Part shown: positions 33,709-41,890 of the stretch, piece by piece | Numbering within the stretch: position 1 is the stretch's first letter | Layout of the letters: each line of letters starts with the position of its first letter | From: an uncultured Clostridia bacterium | Lineage (GTDB): Bacteria > Bacillota > Clostridia > UBA1381 | DNA: 41,890 nt | NCBI GenBank assembly: GCA_947623955.1 | Contig: CANQIP010000012.1 | Span: 1 to 41,890 of the forward strand | Direction of reading: 5' to 3' | Made by a program: the position numbers and the translations under genes | The notes under the pieces: model-generated | Told to the model about the DNA's origin: nothing | What the model saw: the letters and a program-made list of their open reading frames with translations, nothing else | The model's database searches: none

Positions 33709-35546
33709 TAACAACAAGAGATAAAATATTATCGGCTGTCACAAAGCCGACGCGTTACACGGGCGGTGAACTTAATTCCGTTATAAAGGACGGCTCCGCC
33801 TCGTTTGTGCGTTTCGGCTTTTGCTTTGCCGACATATACGAGATAGCCATGTCGCATCTCGGCATCAAAATCCTCTACCACACGCTCAACGAACGCTCCG
33901 ACACGTACTGCGAGCGCGTATTCGCGCCGTGGACGGACATGGAGGACGAAATGAAAAAGCACGGTATGCGTCTTTTCGCGCTCGAATCGGGCGACGAGGT
34001 GACGCATTTTGACATACTCGGCTTTACGCTGCAGTACGAGCTTTGCTACTCCACAATCGTGAATATGCTAAACCTCGCTGAGATACCCGTTCTCGCGAAG
34101 GACAGGGACGAGACGTACCCGATAATATGCGGCGGCGGTCCGTGCGCATACAACGCCGAGCCGGTGGCGGATATTTTCGACTTCTTCATGATGGGTGAGG
34201 GCGAGGATATTATCCACGAGGTCGTGGACGAGTATGTGAAGTGGAAAAAGAGCGGCAAAAAGAACAAGCGCGACTATCTTGAGGCTATCGCGGAGATAGA
34301 GGGTATCTACGTGCCGTCGTTTTACGACGTGGAGTACAACGACGACAACACCGTTAAAAGCGTCACGCCTAACAATCCCCACGCGAAGGCGAGGGTTAGA
34401 AAGCGCATAATGAACGACTTTTCCTCGGCGTACACACCCGAAACCATAATAGTGCCGTTCGGCGAGGTCGTGCATGACCGCGTCATGCTCGAAATAATGC
34501 GCGGCTGTCTGAGGGGCTGCCGTTTCTGTCAGGCGGGGTACATATACCGTCCGCTGCGCGAGCGTGATCCCAAGCGTCTGCTCGGTATCGCGGAAAATCT
34601 GCTTACGTGCAGCGGGTACGACGAGATTTCGCTGTCCTCGCTCTCGACGAGCGACTACGGCTCACTCAAAGAGCTTACGGACGGGCTTTTAAAGATAACC
34701 GAGGAAAAGAAAATCGGCTTGTCTCTCCCCTCTCTGCGTATCGACAACTTCTCTCTGGAGCTTATGGAGAAGGTGCAAAAGGTCAGAAAGACGGGTATAA
34801 CGTTCGCGCCGGAGGCGGGAACACAACGGCTGCGCGACGTGATAAACAAGAATATAACCGAGGACGACGTGCTGAAATCCGCCGATATGCTGTTCCGCGG
34901 CGGATGGACGACGGTCAAGCTGTATTTTATGATAGGTCTGCCATCGGAAACAACGGACGACGTGCGCGGTATAGCGGAGCTTGCGCAGAAGGTGCTGGAC
35001 GTTTACTTCGCCGTGCCGAAGGAGGAACGCGCGAAAAACATAAACATAACCGTCAGCACATCAAGCTTTGTACCCAAGCCGTTTACGGCGTTCCAATGGG
35101 CAGCGCAGGACACGCGCGATATGCTCATAGAAAAGCAGGACGAACTGAAAAAATCCATAAAATCCAAACGTATACGCTACAACTGGCACGACAACAAGAC
35201 AAGCTACCTCGAAGGCGTGTTCGCGCGCGGCGACAGGCGGCTCTGTCCCGTCATAATAAGGGCTGTGGAAAAGGGCTGCAAATTCGACGCGTGGAGCGAG
35301 CATTTCAGGTTTGATACATGGATGGAAACGTTTAAGGAACTGGGCGTTGACCCCGATTTTTACACGGTGCGCGAACGCGGCTACGACGAGGTTCTGCCGT
35401 GGGATCATATAGACGTGGGAGTTACAAAAAGCTTCCTCATGCGTGAAAACGAAAAAGCCAAACGAGCCGAAACGACGGCTAACTGCCGTCAAAAATGCGC
35501 CGGATGCGGCGCGGCGTCGTTCGGCGCGGGGGTGTGCCATGAGTGA
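33705..35546 (+). CDS. B12-binding-domain radical SAM protein (TIGR03960 family)
   Basis: 613 residues. The N-terminal third resembles a cobalamin-binding-type domain (LGFTLQYELCYSTIVNMLNL around 105-124 and GGGPCAYNAEP around 143-153). The radical SAM core has Cys268, Cys272 and Cys275 in MRGCLRGCRFCQAG for the 4Fe-4S cluster that cleaves S-adenosylmethionine. A C-terminal Cys-rich end (CRQKCAGCGAASFGAGVC) could bind another metal. The reaction is unknown. Overlaps gerW by 4 nt and the DUF2344 gene by 8 nt; the pair is conserved across Clostridia, often before rng and ribosomal protein L21/L27 genes, which do not follow here. Confidence 0.9.
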   Translation: MITTRDKILSAVTKPTRYTGGELNSVIKDGSASFVRFGFCFADIYEIAMSHLGIKILYHTLNERSDTYCERVFAPWTDMEDEMKKHGMRLFALESGDEVTHFDILGFTLQYELCYSTIVNMLNLAEIPVLAKDRDETYPIICGGGPCAYNAEPVADIFDFFMMGEGEDIIHEVVDEYVKWKKSGKKNKRDYLEAIAEIEGIYVPSFYDVEYNDDNTVKSVTPNNPHAKARVRKRIMNDFSSAYTPETIIVPFGEVVHDRVMLEIMRGCLRGCRFCQAGYIYRPLRERDPKRLLGIAENLLTCSGYDEISLSSLSTSDYGSLKELTDGLLKITEEKKIGLSLPSLRIDNFSLELMEKVQKVRKTGITFAPEAGTQRLRDVINKNITEDDVLKSADMLFRGGWTTVKLYFMIGLPSETTDDVRGIAELAQKVLDVYFAVPKEERAKNINITVSTSSFVPKPFTAFQWAAQDTRDMLIEKQDELKKSIKSKRIRYNWHDNKTSYLEGVFARGDRRLCPVIIRAVEKGCKFDAWSEHFRFDTWMETFKELGVDPDFYTVRERGYDEVLPWDHIDVGVTKSFLMRENEKAKRAETTANCRQKCAGCGAASFGAGVCHE

Positions 35547-36192
35547 TTATATTTTAAAATATGCGCGCGACGAGCGCGTCAAATACATTTCACATCTCGA
35601 CTTCATGCGCCTGTTCCACAGGACGATACGGCGCACGGGTCTTAATTTTGTGTTCAGCCAGGGGTTTAACCCCCATCCCATCATGACCGTCGCGCAGCCG
35701 TTATCGGTCGGCGTAACGTCCGACTGCGAATACATGCGCGTATCGTTCGACGACGACCTTGACGCGGACGAGATAATGGATACGATAAACGCCGCGTTCC
35801 CGCCGGGGTACAAAATACTCGCGGCAAAAAAGGTTCAGGGTAAGGAAATCGACCTCACAAAGCTTGACCGCGCGGTATACGCTGTCGAACTTGAATACGA
35901 GGGCATTGCGGACGTTGACGCGCTTATGGCGCACGACGAGTTAATCGTGCCGAAAAAGACGAAAAGCGGCGTTAAGGACTCCGACATACGCCCGTACATC
36001 TACGCTCTCGAAAAGACGGGCGACGACGGCAAAACGCTCACACTTACCATGTGCGTCGCGGTCGGCAGCGCGTACAACCTAAAGCCGCAAAGCGTGATTG
36101 ACGCTATGGAAAAGTACCTACCCGACTTCCGCGCCGGATTTATGAACGTACACCGCGCAAGCATGACGTGCGGCGGCAGCGAACCGCTGTAA
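35539..36192 (+). CDS. TIGR03936-family radical SAM-associated protein (DUF2344)
   Basis: 217 residues starting with DYILKYARDERVKYISHLDF (3-22) and LNFVFSQGFNPHPIMTVAQP (35-54), the family hallmark. It regularly accompanies, or is fused to, the TIGR03960 radical SAM protein and is thought to act with it; the biochemical role is not known. The ATG at 35539 overlaps the upstream stop by 8 nt. Last gene of the operon from 30655; no clear terminator hairpin is seen between its stop and the next promoter. Confidence 0.88.
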   Translation: MSDYILKYARDERVKYISHLDFMRLFHRTIRRTGLNFVFSQGFNPHPIMTVAQPLSVGVTSDCEYMRVSFDDDLDADEIMDTINAAFPPGYKILAAKKVQGKEIDLTKLDRAVYAVELEYEGIADVDALMAHDELIVPKKTKSGVKDSDIRPYIYALEKTGDDGKTLTLTMCVAVGSAYNLKPQSVIDAMEKYLPDFRAGFMNVHRASMTCGGSEPL

Positions 36193-36242
36193 AAAAGTCG
36201 GCATACTTCATAATTTTTCGGATAATTTTGCCGTGATTACTA

Positions 36243-36271
36243 TTGAAATCCAATAAAAGATGTGCTATAAT
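36243..36271 (+). promoter_or_regulatory. Promoter of the VOC-SDR operon
   Basis: TTGAAA (36243-36248) and TATAAT (36266-36271), 17-bp spacer, about 30 nt before AAAGGAGA. Confidence 0.82.
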
Positions 36272-36310
36272 GTTGATAAGAATAACAATAATTAAAGGAG
36301 AGTGATTAAC

Positions 36311-36700
36311 ATGGTAAACGGCATAGAGCATATAGCCATTGTCGCCAAGGACACGGCTGTGCTGAAAGACTGGTACATGGACATGTACGGCGGCAGAGTT
36401 GTGTACGACAACGGCAAAGGCACGTACTTCCTGCAGTTCCCCGACGGCAGCATGATTGAGTTCGTGGTGGCGCAGACGGGCAGGTCGGGTGAATCGGAGA
36501 AGTCACCGGGTATAAGACATCTCGCATTTTCCGTTTCACCGAAAAACTTCGACGAAATCGTCGCAAGACTGAAGGCGGACAGCCGCGTCGAGGAGGTACA
36601 CGACGTAAGCGAGAACGCGAAGGGTCTCAAAACGTACTGGTACAAGGATATTGAGGGCAATTTCAGTCATTTAATTTATCGCCCCGACCCGCTTATATAA
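36311..36700 (+). CDS. VOC (glyoxalase/bleomycin-resistance) superfamily protein
   Basis: 129 residues with two beta-alpha-beta-beta-beta modules: GIEHIAIVAKDTAVLKDWY (4-22) and GIRHLAFSVSPKNFDEIVA (60-78), ending YKDIEGNFSHLIYRP. His and Glu residues suited to metal binding are present in both halves. VOC enzymes include lactoylglutathione lyases, epimerases and dioxygenases; I cannot choose. The ATG at 36311 has AAAGGAGA about 8 nt upstream; a GTG at 36302 is closer to it than ideal. Co-transcribed with the SDR gene 52 bp downstream, so a role in sugar-acid metabolism is plausible. Confidence 0.85.
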   Translation: MVNGIEHIAIVAKDTAVLKDWYMDMYGGRVVYDNGKGTYFLQFPDGSMIEFVVAQTGRSGESEKSPGIRHLAFSVSPKNFDEIVARLKADSRVEEVHDVSENAKGLKTYWYKDIEGNFSHLIYRPDPLI

Positions 36701-36752
36701 GTTAATATTTTTTATATTAAAATACAAACAAAACAAGGAGGAAAAATTAAAG

Positions 36753-37553
36753 ATGAGTGATTACTTAAACTTCAGCCTTGACGGCAAGGTTGCGCTCGTG
36801 ACGGGCGCAAGCTACGGCATCGGCTACGCTATCGCATCCGCGTACGCAAAGTCGGGCGCGAAAATCGTTTTCTGCGACATCAAGCAGGACTTCGTTGACA
36901 AGGGACTTGCGTCCTACAAGGCGGACGGTATCGACGCGAAGGGTTACGTTTGCGACGTTACCAACGAGGAAATGGTACAGGACATGGTTAAGAAAATTGA
37001 GTCCGAGGTCGGCGTTATCGACATTCTTGTCAACAACGCGGGTATCATTAAGAGAATACCGATGTGCGACATGACGCCGGAGGAGTTTCGGCAGGTTATC
37101 GACGTTGACCTGAACGCTCCGTTCATCGTATCGAAGGCGGTTATCCCGTCGATGATCAAGAAGGGTCACGGCAAGATTATAAACATCTGCTCGATGATGT
37201 CGGAGCTCGGACGCGAGACTGTTTCGGCATACGCTGCCGCAAAGGGCGGTCTTAAAATGCTCACGAGAAACATCTGCGCGGAGTACGGCGCGTACAACAT
37301 CCAGTGCAACGGCATAGGACCGGGTTACATCGCGACACCGCAGACCGCGCCTCTCAGAGAAAAGCAGCCGGACGGTTCGAGACATCCGTTCGACCAGTTC
37401 ATCTGCGGACGCACACCTGCCGGCAGATGGCTGCAGGCGGAGGAGCTTACGGGCCCCGCGGTATTCCTCGCGTCGGACGCGTCGAACGCCGTAAACGGTC
37501 ACGTGCTTTACGTAGACGGCGGTATTCTTGCCTACATCGGCAAGCAGCCGTAA
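36753..37553 (+). CDS. Short-chain dehydrogenase, gluconate 5-dehydrogenase-like
   Basis: An NAD(P)-dependent oxidoreductase of 266 residues. The cofactor loop is TGASYGIG (17-24), NNAG is at 94-97, and the catalytic Ser147, Tyr160 and Lys164 lie in ICSMMSELGRETVSAYAAAK. The C-terminal CNGIGPGYIATPQTAPLRE and the length match enzymes annotated as gluconate 5-dehydrogenase (IdnO) or 2-deoxy-gluconate dehydrogenase (KduD), which interconvert hexonates and their keto forms. Which substrate is used is not certain. AAGGAGG lies about 11 nt before the ATG. Second gene after the VOC protein, followed by a strong terminator. Confidence 0.9.
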   Translation: MSDYLNFSLDGKVALVTGASYGIGYAIASAYAKSGAKIVFCDIKQDFVDKGLASYKADGIDAKGYVCDVTNEEMVQDMVKKIESEVGVIDILVNNAGIIKRIPMCDMTPEEFRQVIDVDLNAPFIVSKAVIPSMIKKGHGKIINICSMMSELGRETVSAYAAAKGGLKMLTRNICAEYGAYNIQCNGIGPGYIATPQTAPLREKQPDGSRHPFDQFICGRTPAGRWLQAEELTGPAVFLASDASNAVNGHVLYVDGGILAYIGKQP

Positions 37554-37569
37554 TTTAAAACCGACATAC

Positions 37570-37599
37570 AAAACCGCCGCAATTTGCGGCGGTTTTTTT
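37570..37599 (+). terminator. Terminator of the VOC-SDR operon
   Basis: AAAACCGCCGC, loop AATTT, GCGGCGGTTTTTTT: a GC-rich 9-bp-plus stem and a run of seven T. Confidence 0.93.
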
Positions 37600-37625
37600 A
37601 ACGGTTCATACATGGATTTTTGGTA

Positions 37626-37660
37626 AAGAAAAAGCAGGGCATGCGCCCTGCTTTTTTTGA
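37626..37660 (-). terminator. Terminator of the SGNH esterase gene
   Basis: AAAAAGCAGGGC, loop ATGC, GCCCTGCTTTTTTT; on the minus strand the stem is followed by TTTTTC. It lies just past the stop codon at 37668 and would also work rightward. Confidence 0.88.
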
Positions 37661-37667
37661 TTGTGAA

Positions 37668-40600
37668 TTACTGTAACTCAATATGTTCATCTTGCGCTTG
37701 GTTAAAGCTTGGGTCTCCGCCTGCAATTTTTTCTAAGCAGTCGAAGAGGTACTCTGCAATCCACTTAGCCAACGGCTCTTTATAGTGGTTATGGTCGCCG
37801 TACAAGCTCTGAACATATTCGAGCGGTGTCTGTCCATCACCAACCGGAGCAACGCCGGTCTGTAATGTATTGAAGTAATCCTCACCCGCAAAGCCAAGCT
37901 CAATGATGTTGAGGTTATTGTCCTGAGCAATCTTTCTGAGCAAGCCGTTACGCGCGCCCGTTCCACGGTTATTTGTGAACTTCTGGGTTGACGCATCATA
38001 GTCGCCGTTCCATGAAGGAGCACTTCCCGCAACAGGTCCGTCCGGAGTAGCCGTTACGATTACCGGAATAGCTCCTCTCTGGATAATACCCTGTACGCAA
38101 TAGTCGTCCATTACTCCAAGGAATTCCTCATTGCTTTCTCTACCGTTTATACCCATGTTAACCGTTACATAGTCGCCCGGGTTAACCGCAAGGAGAACAG
38201 CCTCAATTCTTCCTTCATTGTAGAAGTCTATGGAGTTACGTCCCGCCATACCATGGTTATGGAATGAACTGAACGCTGTCGGGAGTGTTACTCCGCTTTG
38301 AGATTCGGCAACATTACCCCACGAAATATTTCCGTTAGCATTGTTCTTTGTTGTCGAGTCGCCTATAGCGTATATTGCCGGCTTATCAAGCTCCGTCTTA
38401 GCCGTATCCTGCGCGATTGACAGCGACTTCAAGTCTGAATTAGCCGCAAATGTCAAGTCGAGTATACCGTCAACAACCGCAACCTTGTATGACGCGCCGG
38501 ACTTGGATACACCGAGTACCGTCGAAATACCTTCGGGTTTCTCCGAATATGTCGCAGTGCTGGTGGTGTTGGCAGTTACAGTGTAGTTACCCGCCGGAAC
38601 CTTAACCATAAACTTATAAGCAGCTGAACCGGTCACCTTATCCGAACCGTCTGTAAGCATGCTCGCATTTTCAAAGCCGTAACCCGCCTTATCGCTGTAC
38701 GAATCCGCCTTTGTTACCTGCGTATATCCTTCCTCGGGCTCGCCCGTACCGAACGAGAAACTCAAACCGTGGATATTAACCGGAATAGCTCTCGACAGCG
38801 GCGTTGCGTCATTGTTTATAGCATTGATGTAAATTCTTGCCGGTTTAGCCGCGCTCGTTACCGTCAGCGTTGCCTTGCCGTCCGCTACATTGAAGGTTAC
38901 GCCCGGAAGAGCTGTAGCCAATGTATCTGTTATATCCGTATAATTCTTATCAAGCACTTTGTATGTTATGGTTGACGCCGTTTCTGTAGGCTCGCCGTTC
39001 TCGCCCATAGCGAATTGAACATCATCGCCGTTCTTGTCAACCGTCTTAGCCGTAAACTCAGCCGTTGCGTTCTCGCCGCCTGTAAACGGAATTGTAAGAC
39101 TTGTTACAGGTGCTGTTACAGCAATCGAATTGCCGGAGGTTGTAAGATTGATGTCCTTCGTCGCATTTGCCGAACCGCTGCGTGCCGTAACGGTTACGGG
39201 ACCCGCCGGAGCGCCTTCTTTAACAACAAGCTTAGCTTTATGCGAATCTGTGCTGTCGGGAACGATCTGAATAGTATCGTCGTCCGAGTTGATCTCCCAT
39301 GTAACGGCTCCCGTTATGGTATAACCTTCGGCAGTCTTGGGCATAGCTACCAGCTCAAGCTCCGCGTCGGGAAGCGGCGTCGCGGTATATGTTACGGGCG
39401 CATTGTCTATAGGCTCCATTGTGTCAAGTCCGTCCCACATAAGCAGCTTTGCACCGCTTTCAAGCACATAATTGTTGAGCACCGCCTTGCTGTCGGTAAA
39501 CGTCAAATCACTTGTCTTTACGTTTGTAAGCTTTGTTCCGTCATAAGATGCAGCTATAAGCGTTGCTTTTGTAACATCGGCTTTTGTAACGGTCAATTTT
39601 TTAGCCACTCTGTCGTATGTATATACTCCGCTTTCGCCTATGGGGTTATCTCCCGCATCAGATTCATCGGGCGCGGGAACCTGCAGCTGCTCCGCACCGC
39701 CCTGGGTGTTGATCGTAATATTACCGATTGACGGATAATAAATCCTAAAGCTTGCAAGATCAACAGGGAAACCTCCTGTTACGCAGAAATATTTCTGATC
39801 CAATGTGTAACACGGGGTTGCGGGGTCCTCATCTGTTTTGCCGTCTTTTTGTTTGGCGTTGGCAGTGTTAATTGAAATGTCTTCAGCCTCTCCGAGCAGC
39901 ATACCGTCATTTTTGTATACCTTTGCCCAGCATACCTTAGCCGTTTCGTCAGCCGAAACAACAATCCTGTACCATTCGTCTTTTGACATTCCGCTATCTA
40001 CTACGGATTGTCCGTTAAGCGTCAATCCAGTACCGGTAAAGGACACAGTCCAGCTCGGATTGGCATTACCGTTATTTGCCGTACTCGCATAATGTCCGAA
40101 ACCGCCCGTTCCGCCGGTAAATCTGATTTTAACGTCGGTAATATACTGATTTGCCTGATTGCTCAACAAGTATGAGCCGACCGTTGAACCGGATGTTCCG
40201 CCGCCTGTGGAGAACTGTAAATACTTCGTTCCGTCCGTATCATCCTTTTTCAATTCGAGCGTTCTTGCGCCGTTTGAACCCGCGATTGTCCAGTTGTTAA
40301 GAACGACATCGCGATATGTTTCATTTTGTCCGCCTACTTTATATCCGACAAGAGAATTTTTATAAGCGCTCATATCCACGGGATAACCGGGCTGCGGAGC
40401 GAGATTGTCACCCGCTATAGCCGAGCGCAGCGTGGCAAAAGGCGTTGAAAGAGTTTTTTCCTCACCCTTGTACGTTATTTTAACGTTAACGCTGCCGAAC
40501 CAGTCGGAAACGCCGTTTCTTACATTAAAATACGCAACGTTGTCGGTTGAAGTCGGAGCTTCGCCTTCCGTGCCGCCGAGGTCGCCGTCACCGCTGCCCG

Positions 40601-41543
40601 GCTCTTTTGTAAGCGAAATATATCCGTCTTCGGGATCTTCTCCGTCGCCGCCGGAAAGACCCGTCGTCGTCCATTCGTATTCAATACCGTCTGCGTTTGA
40701 CAAATCTGTGCCGTATATACCGCTTACTTTTACTTCTATTTTTTTATGTACCGCGTTTTCGGCTCCCAACGGCGGATTTACTATTGCAGTGTTAACCTGC
40801 GAAACAAATTCAACCTTCGACATTGTTTCCTCTGCCACTTCGCCGAATGTGTCATCATCTGTTTTTTCTCTCACCGTGAAGTTGTCAAACTTCATTACGC
40901 TGTTATAACGACCGGAAAGGAAATGTATACCTGTTATCTTATTTGTAACATCGCCGTTTATGGGAAGAACAAGTTTGTCTACAAGCTTATCTCCGCTCTC
41001 CGGTGAAATTGTTGCGGATACCAGTCTTTTTGTTGTATCAACGATAATTTCATAGTGATACCATGTAGAATCTGTCTGCGTTACCGTCGCTGTGCTTATA
41101 TCGTTAAATGTCATTACACCGCCTTTGGTCATATCAATTTTAAATAAGTAGTTTCCACTGACAGCAGCGTTTGCGCCAGGCATGCCGCCGGTCAAAATGC
41201 CGAAACTGGAATTATCTGTATTAGAATTTGTAAGCGCCATGTCAAATTCCACAACATAGTATTCATGTCCCGTCAAATCCAAGTCCTCAAAATCCGAGGT
41301 CGCACCTCGGCTGTTGTTACTACCAGTAGTGTACTGAATATAATTGGTTTTATCCGTACCCAATGTAAGTCCATCGACATAATTAGGTGACGGCGTCCAT
41401 ACCGTTTTAGGATCGGTAACGCTTTCGTAATCCTGCGTATATGGCAGCGACGTTACCGCGCTTGCCGGCAACACAAACGCAAACTGCGCCGCCATCGCAA
41501 GCACTGCCGCGCCCGCGATTAGCTTTTTAAATTTTCCTTTCAT
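37668..41543 (-). CDS. Large secreted SGNH esterase (rhamnogalacturonan acetylesterase-like) with ConA-like and Ig-like domains
   Basis: 1291 residues, exported by a signal peptide (1-29). Then a concanavalin-like fold (about 35-230, with YYVVEFDMAL and MKFDNFTVRE), an Ig-like part (about 240-380), a second ConA-like fold (about 400-620), Ig-like modules (about 700-960), and a galactose-binding-like domain (about 965-1055). The C-terminal SGNH hydrolase has Ser1063 in GDSTTK, AGRNS (1100-1104), Asn in NMGIN (1129-1133) and Asp1250/His1253 in GDHNHYK, the layout of CE12 rhamnogalacturonan acetylesterases (pectin deacetylation). No LPXTG, SLH or dockerin is seen, so attachment is unclear. GAGGAG lies 8 nt before the ATG. 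Base composition looks AT-richer than the housekeeping genes. Confidence 0.85.
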   Translation of the reverse strand: MKGKFKKLIAGAAVLAMAAQFAFVLPASAVTSLPYTQDYESVTDPKTVWTPSPNYVDGLTLGTDKTNYIQYTTGSNNSRGATSDFEDLDLTGHEYYVVEFDMALTNSNTDNSSFGILTGGMPGANAAVSGNYLFKIDMTKGGVMTFNDISTATVTQTDSTWYHYEIIVDTTKRLVSATISPESGDKLVDKLVLPINGDVTNKITGIHFLSGRYNSVMKFDNFTVREKTDDDTFGEVAEETMSKVEFVSQVNTAIVNPPLGAENAVHKKIEVKVSGIYGTDLSNADGIEYEWTTTGLSGGDGEDPEDGYISLTKEPGSGDGDLGGTEGEAPTSTDNVAYFNVRNGVSDWFGSVNVKITYKGEEKTLSTPFATLRSAIAGDNLAPQPGYPVDMSAYKNSLVGYKVGGQNETYRDVVLNNWTIAGSNGARTLELKKDDTDGTKYLQFSTGGGTSGSTVGSYLLSNQANQYITDVKIRFTGGTGGFGHYASTANNGNANPSWTVSFTGTGLTLNGQSVVDSGMSKDEWYRIVVSADETAKVCWAKVYKNDGMLLGEAEDISINTANAKQKDGKTDEDPATPCYTLDQKYFCVTGGFPVDLASFRIYYPSIGNITINTQGGAEQLQVPAPDESDAGDNPIGESGVYTYDRVAKKLTVTKADVTKATLIAASYDGTKLTNVKTSDLTFTDSKAVLNNYVLESGAKLLMWDGLDTMEPIDNAPVTYTATPLPDAELELVAMPKTAEGYTITGAVTWEINSDDDTIQIVPDSTDSHKAKLVVKEGAPAGPVTVTARSGSANATKDINLTTSGNSIAVTAPVTSLTIPFTGGENATAEFTAKTVDKNGDDVQFAMGENGEPTETASTITYKVLDKNYTDITDTLATALPGVTFNVADGKATLTVTSAAKPARIYINAINNDATPLSRAIPVNIHGLSFSFGTGEPEEGYTQVTKADSYSDKAGYGFENASMLTDGSDKVTGSAAYKFMVKVPAGNYTVTANTTSTATYSEKPEGISTVLGVSKSGASYKVAVVDGILDLTFAANSDLKSLSIAQDTAKTELDKPAIYAIGDSTTKNNANGNISWGNVAESQSGVTLPTAFSSFHNHGMAGRNSIDFYNEGRIEAVLLAVNPGDYVTVNMGINGRESNEEFLGVMDDYCVQGIIQRGAIPVIVTATPDGPVAGSAPSWNGDYDASTQKFTNNRGTGARNGLLRKIAQDNNLNIIELGFAGEDYFNTLQTGVAPVGDGQTPLEYVQSLYGDHNHYKEPLAKWIAEYLFDCLEKIAGGDPSFNQAQDEHIELQ

Positions 41544-41588
41544 ATTGTTTTCTCCTCTCTTTTTGATTTTATTAAATCAGTTGTATAA

Positions 41589-41617
41589 ATTATACTATAA
41601 ATCGCTCGATTTGTACA
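41589..41617 (-). promoter_or_regulatory. Promoter of the SGNH esterase gene
   Basis: TGTACA (41612-41617) and TATAAT (41589-41594), 17-bp spacer, about 45 nt before the ATG. The -35 box is weak, suggesting regulation. Confidence 0.65.
41599..41612. promoter_or_regulatory. Operator-like inverted repeat in the SGNH promoter
   Basis: AAATCG and CGATTT, 2 nt apart, lie inside the spacer and touch the -35 box. The CG-centred palindrome resembles a LacI-family type operator, but no regulator gene is in the window. Confidence 0.45.
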
Positions 41618-41691
41618 GTGGTTTTTGTAGGTTTGGTTCAACAAAAAACCGACCTCTTTTTTGTGTAAAACAGCGAAAACCGTTCGCGTAT

Positions 41692-41725
41692 AAAAAAAAT
41701 CCTTCGCGTATTGCAAAGGATTTTT
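41692..41725 (-). terminator. Terminator of the tRNA operon
   Basis: Directly after the tRNA-Tyr CCA, the minus strand reads AAATCCTTTGC, a 5-nt loop, GCGAAGGATTT and a run of T. Confidence 0.85.
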
Positions 41726-41810
41726 TGGTGGGAGAGAATGGATTCGAACCATTGAAGTCGAAGACAACAGATTTACAGTCTGCCCCCTTTGGCCACTCGG
41801 GAACTCTCCC
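41726..41810 (-). tRNA. tRNA-Tyr (anticodon GTA)
   Basis: 85 nt including an encoded CCA. The acceptor stem is GGGAGAG/CTCTCCC, the anticodon loop CTGTAAA (anticodon at 41774-41776), the T-arm GGTTCGAATCC, and a long variable arm typical of class II tRNA-Tyr of bacteria. Confidence 0.96.
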
Positions 41811-41814
41811 GTAT

Positions 41815-41890
41815 TGGAGCTGGTGATGGGACTCGAACCCGCGACCTGCTGATTACAAATCAGCTGCTCTACCAATTGAGCTACACCAGC
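41815..41890 (-). tRNA. tRNA-Thr (anticodon TGT)
   Basis: 76 nt with encoded CCA; its 5' end is the last base of the window. The acceptor stem is GCTGGTG/CACCAGC, the anticodon loop TTTGTAA (anticodon at 41855-41857), and the T-arm GGGTTCGAGTCCC. It lies 4 bp upstream of tRNA-Tyr in one transcript. Confidence 0.95.

Noticed and set aside
36765-37613. A 282-codon open frame antisense to the SDR gene
   Set aside because: The plus-strand frame has complete SDR catalytic motifs, a promoter and a terminator; the antisense product resembles nothing.

Overview
The window looks like chromosome of an anaerobic, probably gut-associated member of the Clostridia (Oscillospirales/Christensenellales-like; this placement is inferred from gene content and order only). 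Pointers are the Firmicutes order rimP-nusA-ylxR-infB-rbfA-nrnA-truB-ribF, the pth-mfd-prsA cluster, scpA-scpB-DUF2953-gerW, the TIGR03960/TIGR03936 radical-SAM pair, sigma-A promoters with 17-bp spacers and strong AAGGAGG-type ribosome binding sites. No phage, IS transposase, CRISPR array or rRNA was seen.

Layout. 1-2010: the first codons of a leftward gene, an ACT-domain gene bracketed by two oppositely oriented hairpin repeats, and leftward cysE. 2031-16597: a leftward block of about 14.5 kb that may form one transcription unit from a consensus promoter at 16569-16597. It covers ribosome maturation, transcription and translation initiation, FAD and UDP-GlcNAc synthesis, peptidyl-tRNA recycling, transcription-coupled repair and a lipoprotein foldase (rimP, nusA, ylxR, infB, rbfA, nrnA, truB, ribF, glmU, pth, mfd, prsA). 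Dense hairpin repeats sit inside it between infB and rbfA and between glmU and pth. 16613-21545: an LCP cell-wall ligase with a very acidic tail, an alpha/beta hydrolase and a GH2 glycosidase.

21658-24053 is the most unusual part: three or four rightward membrane genes. The first resembles the extracellular domain plus first membrane helix of a pentameric ligand-gated ion channel, the second an ECF-transporter S component, and the third a voltage-sensor-like S1-S4 unit that runs, through an apparent frameshift, into a second S-component-like C-terminus. I know of no described system with this composition.

24057-29244: leftward trpE-trpG behind a leader holding five NAG triplets at 5-nt period and a terminator-like hairpin (a TRAP-like attenuator candidate), then a heparinase II/III-family gene and an M20 amidohydrolase in one operon. 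29271-37599: rightward genes for a secreted stalk-cyclophilin, an M50 metalloprotease, condensin subunits ScpA/ScpB, DUF2953, GerW-like, the radical-SAM pair, then a VOC protein and a gluconate 5-dehydrogenase-like SDR. 37626-41890: a 1291-residue secreted SGNH esterase (rhamnogalacturonan acetylesterase-like) with an operator-like palindrome in its promoter, and tRNA-Tyr and tRNA-Thr. GH2, heparinase-like, SDR and SGNH genes together suggest a plant- or host-glycan degrader.
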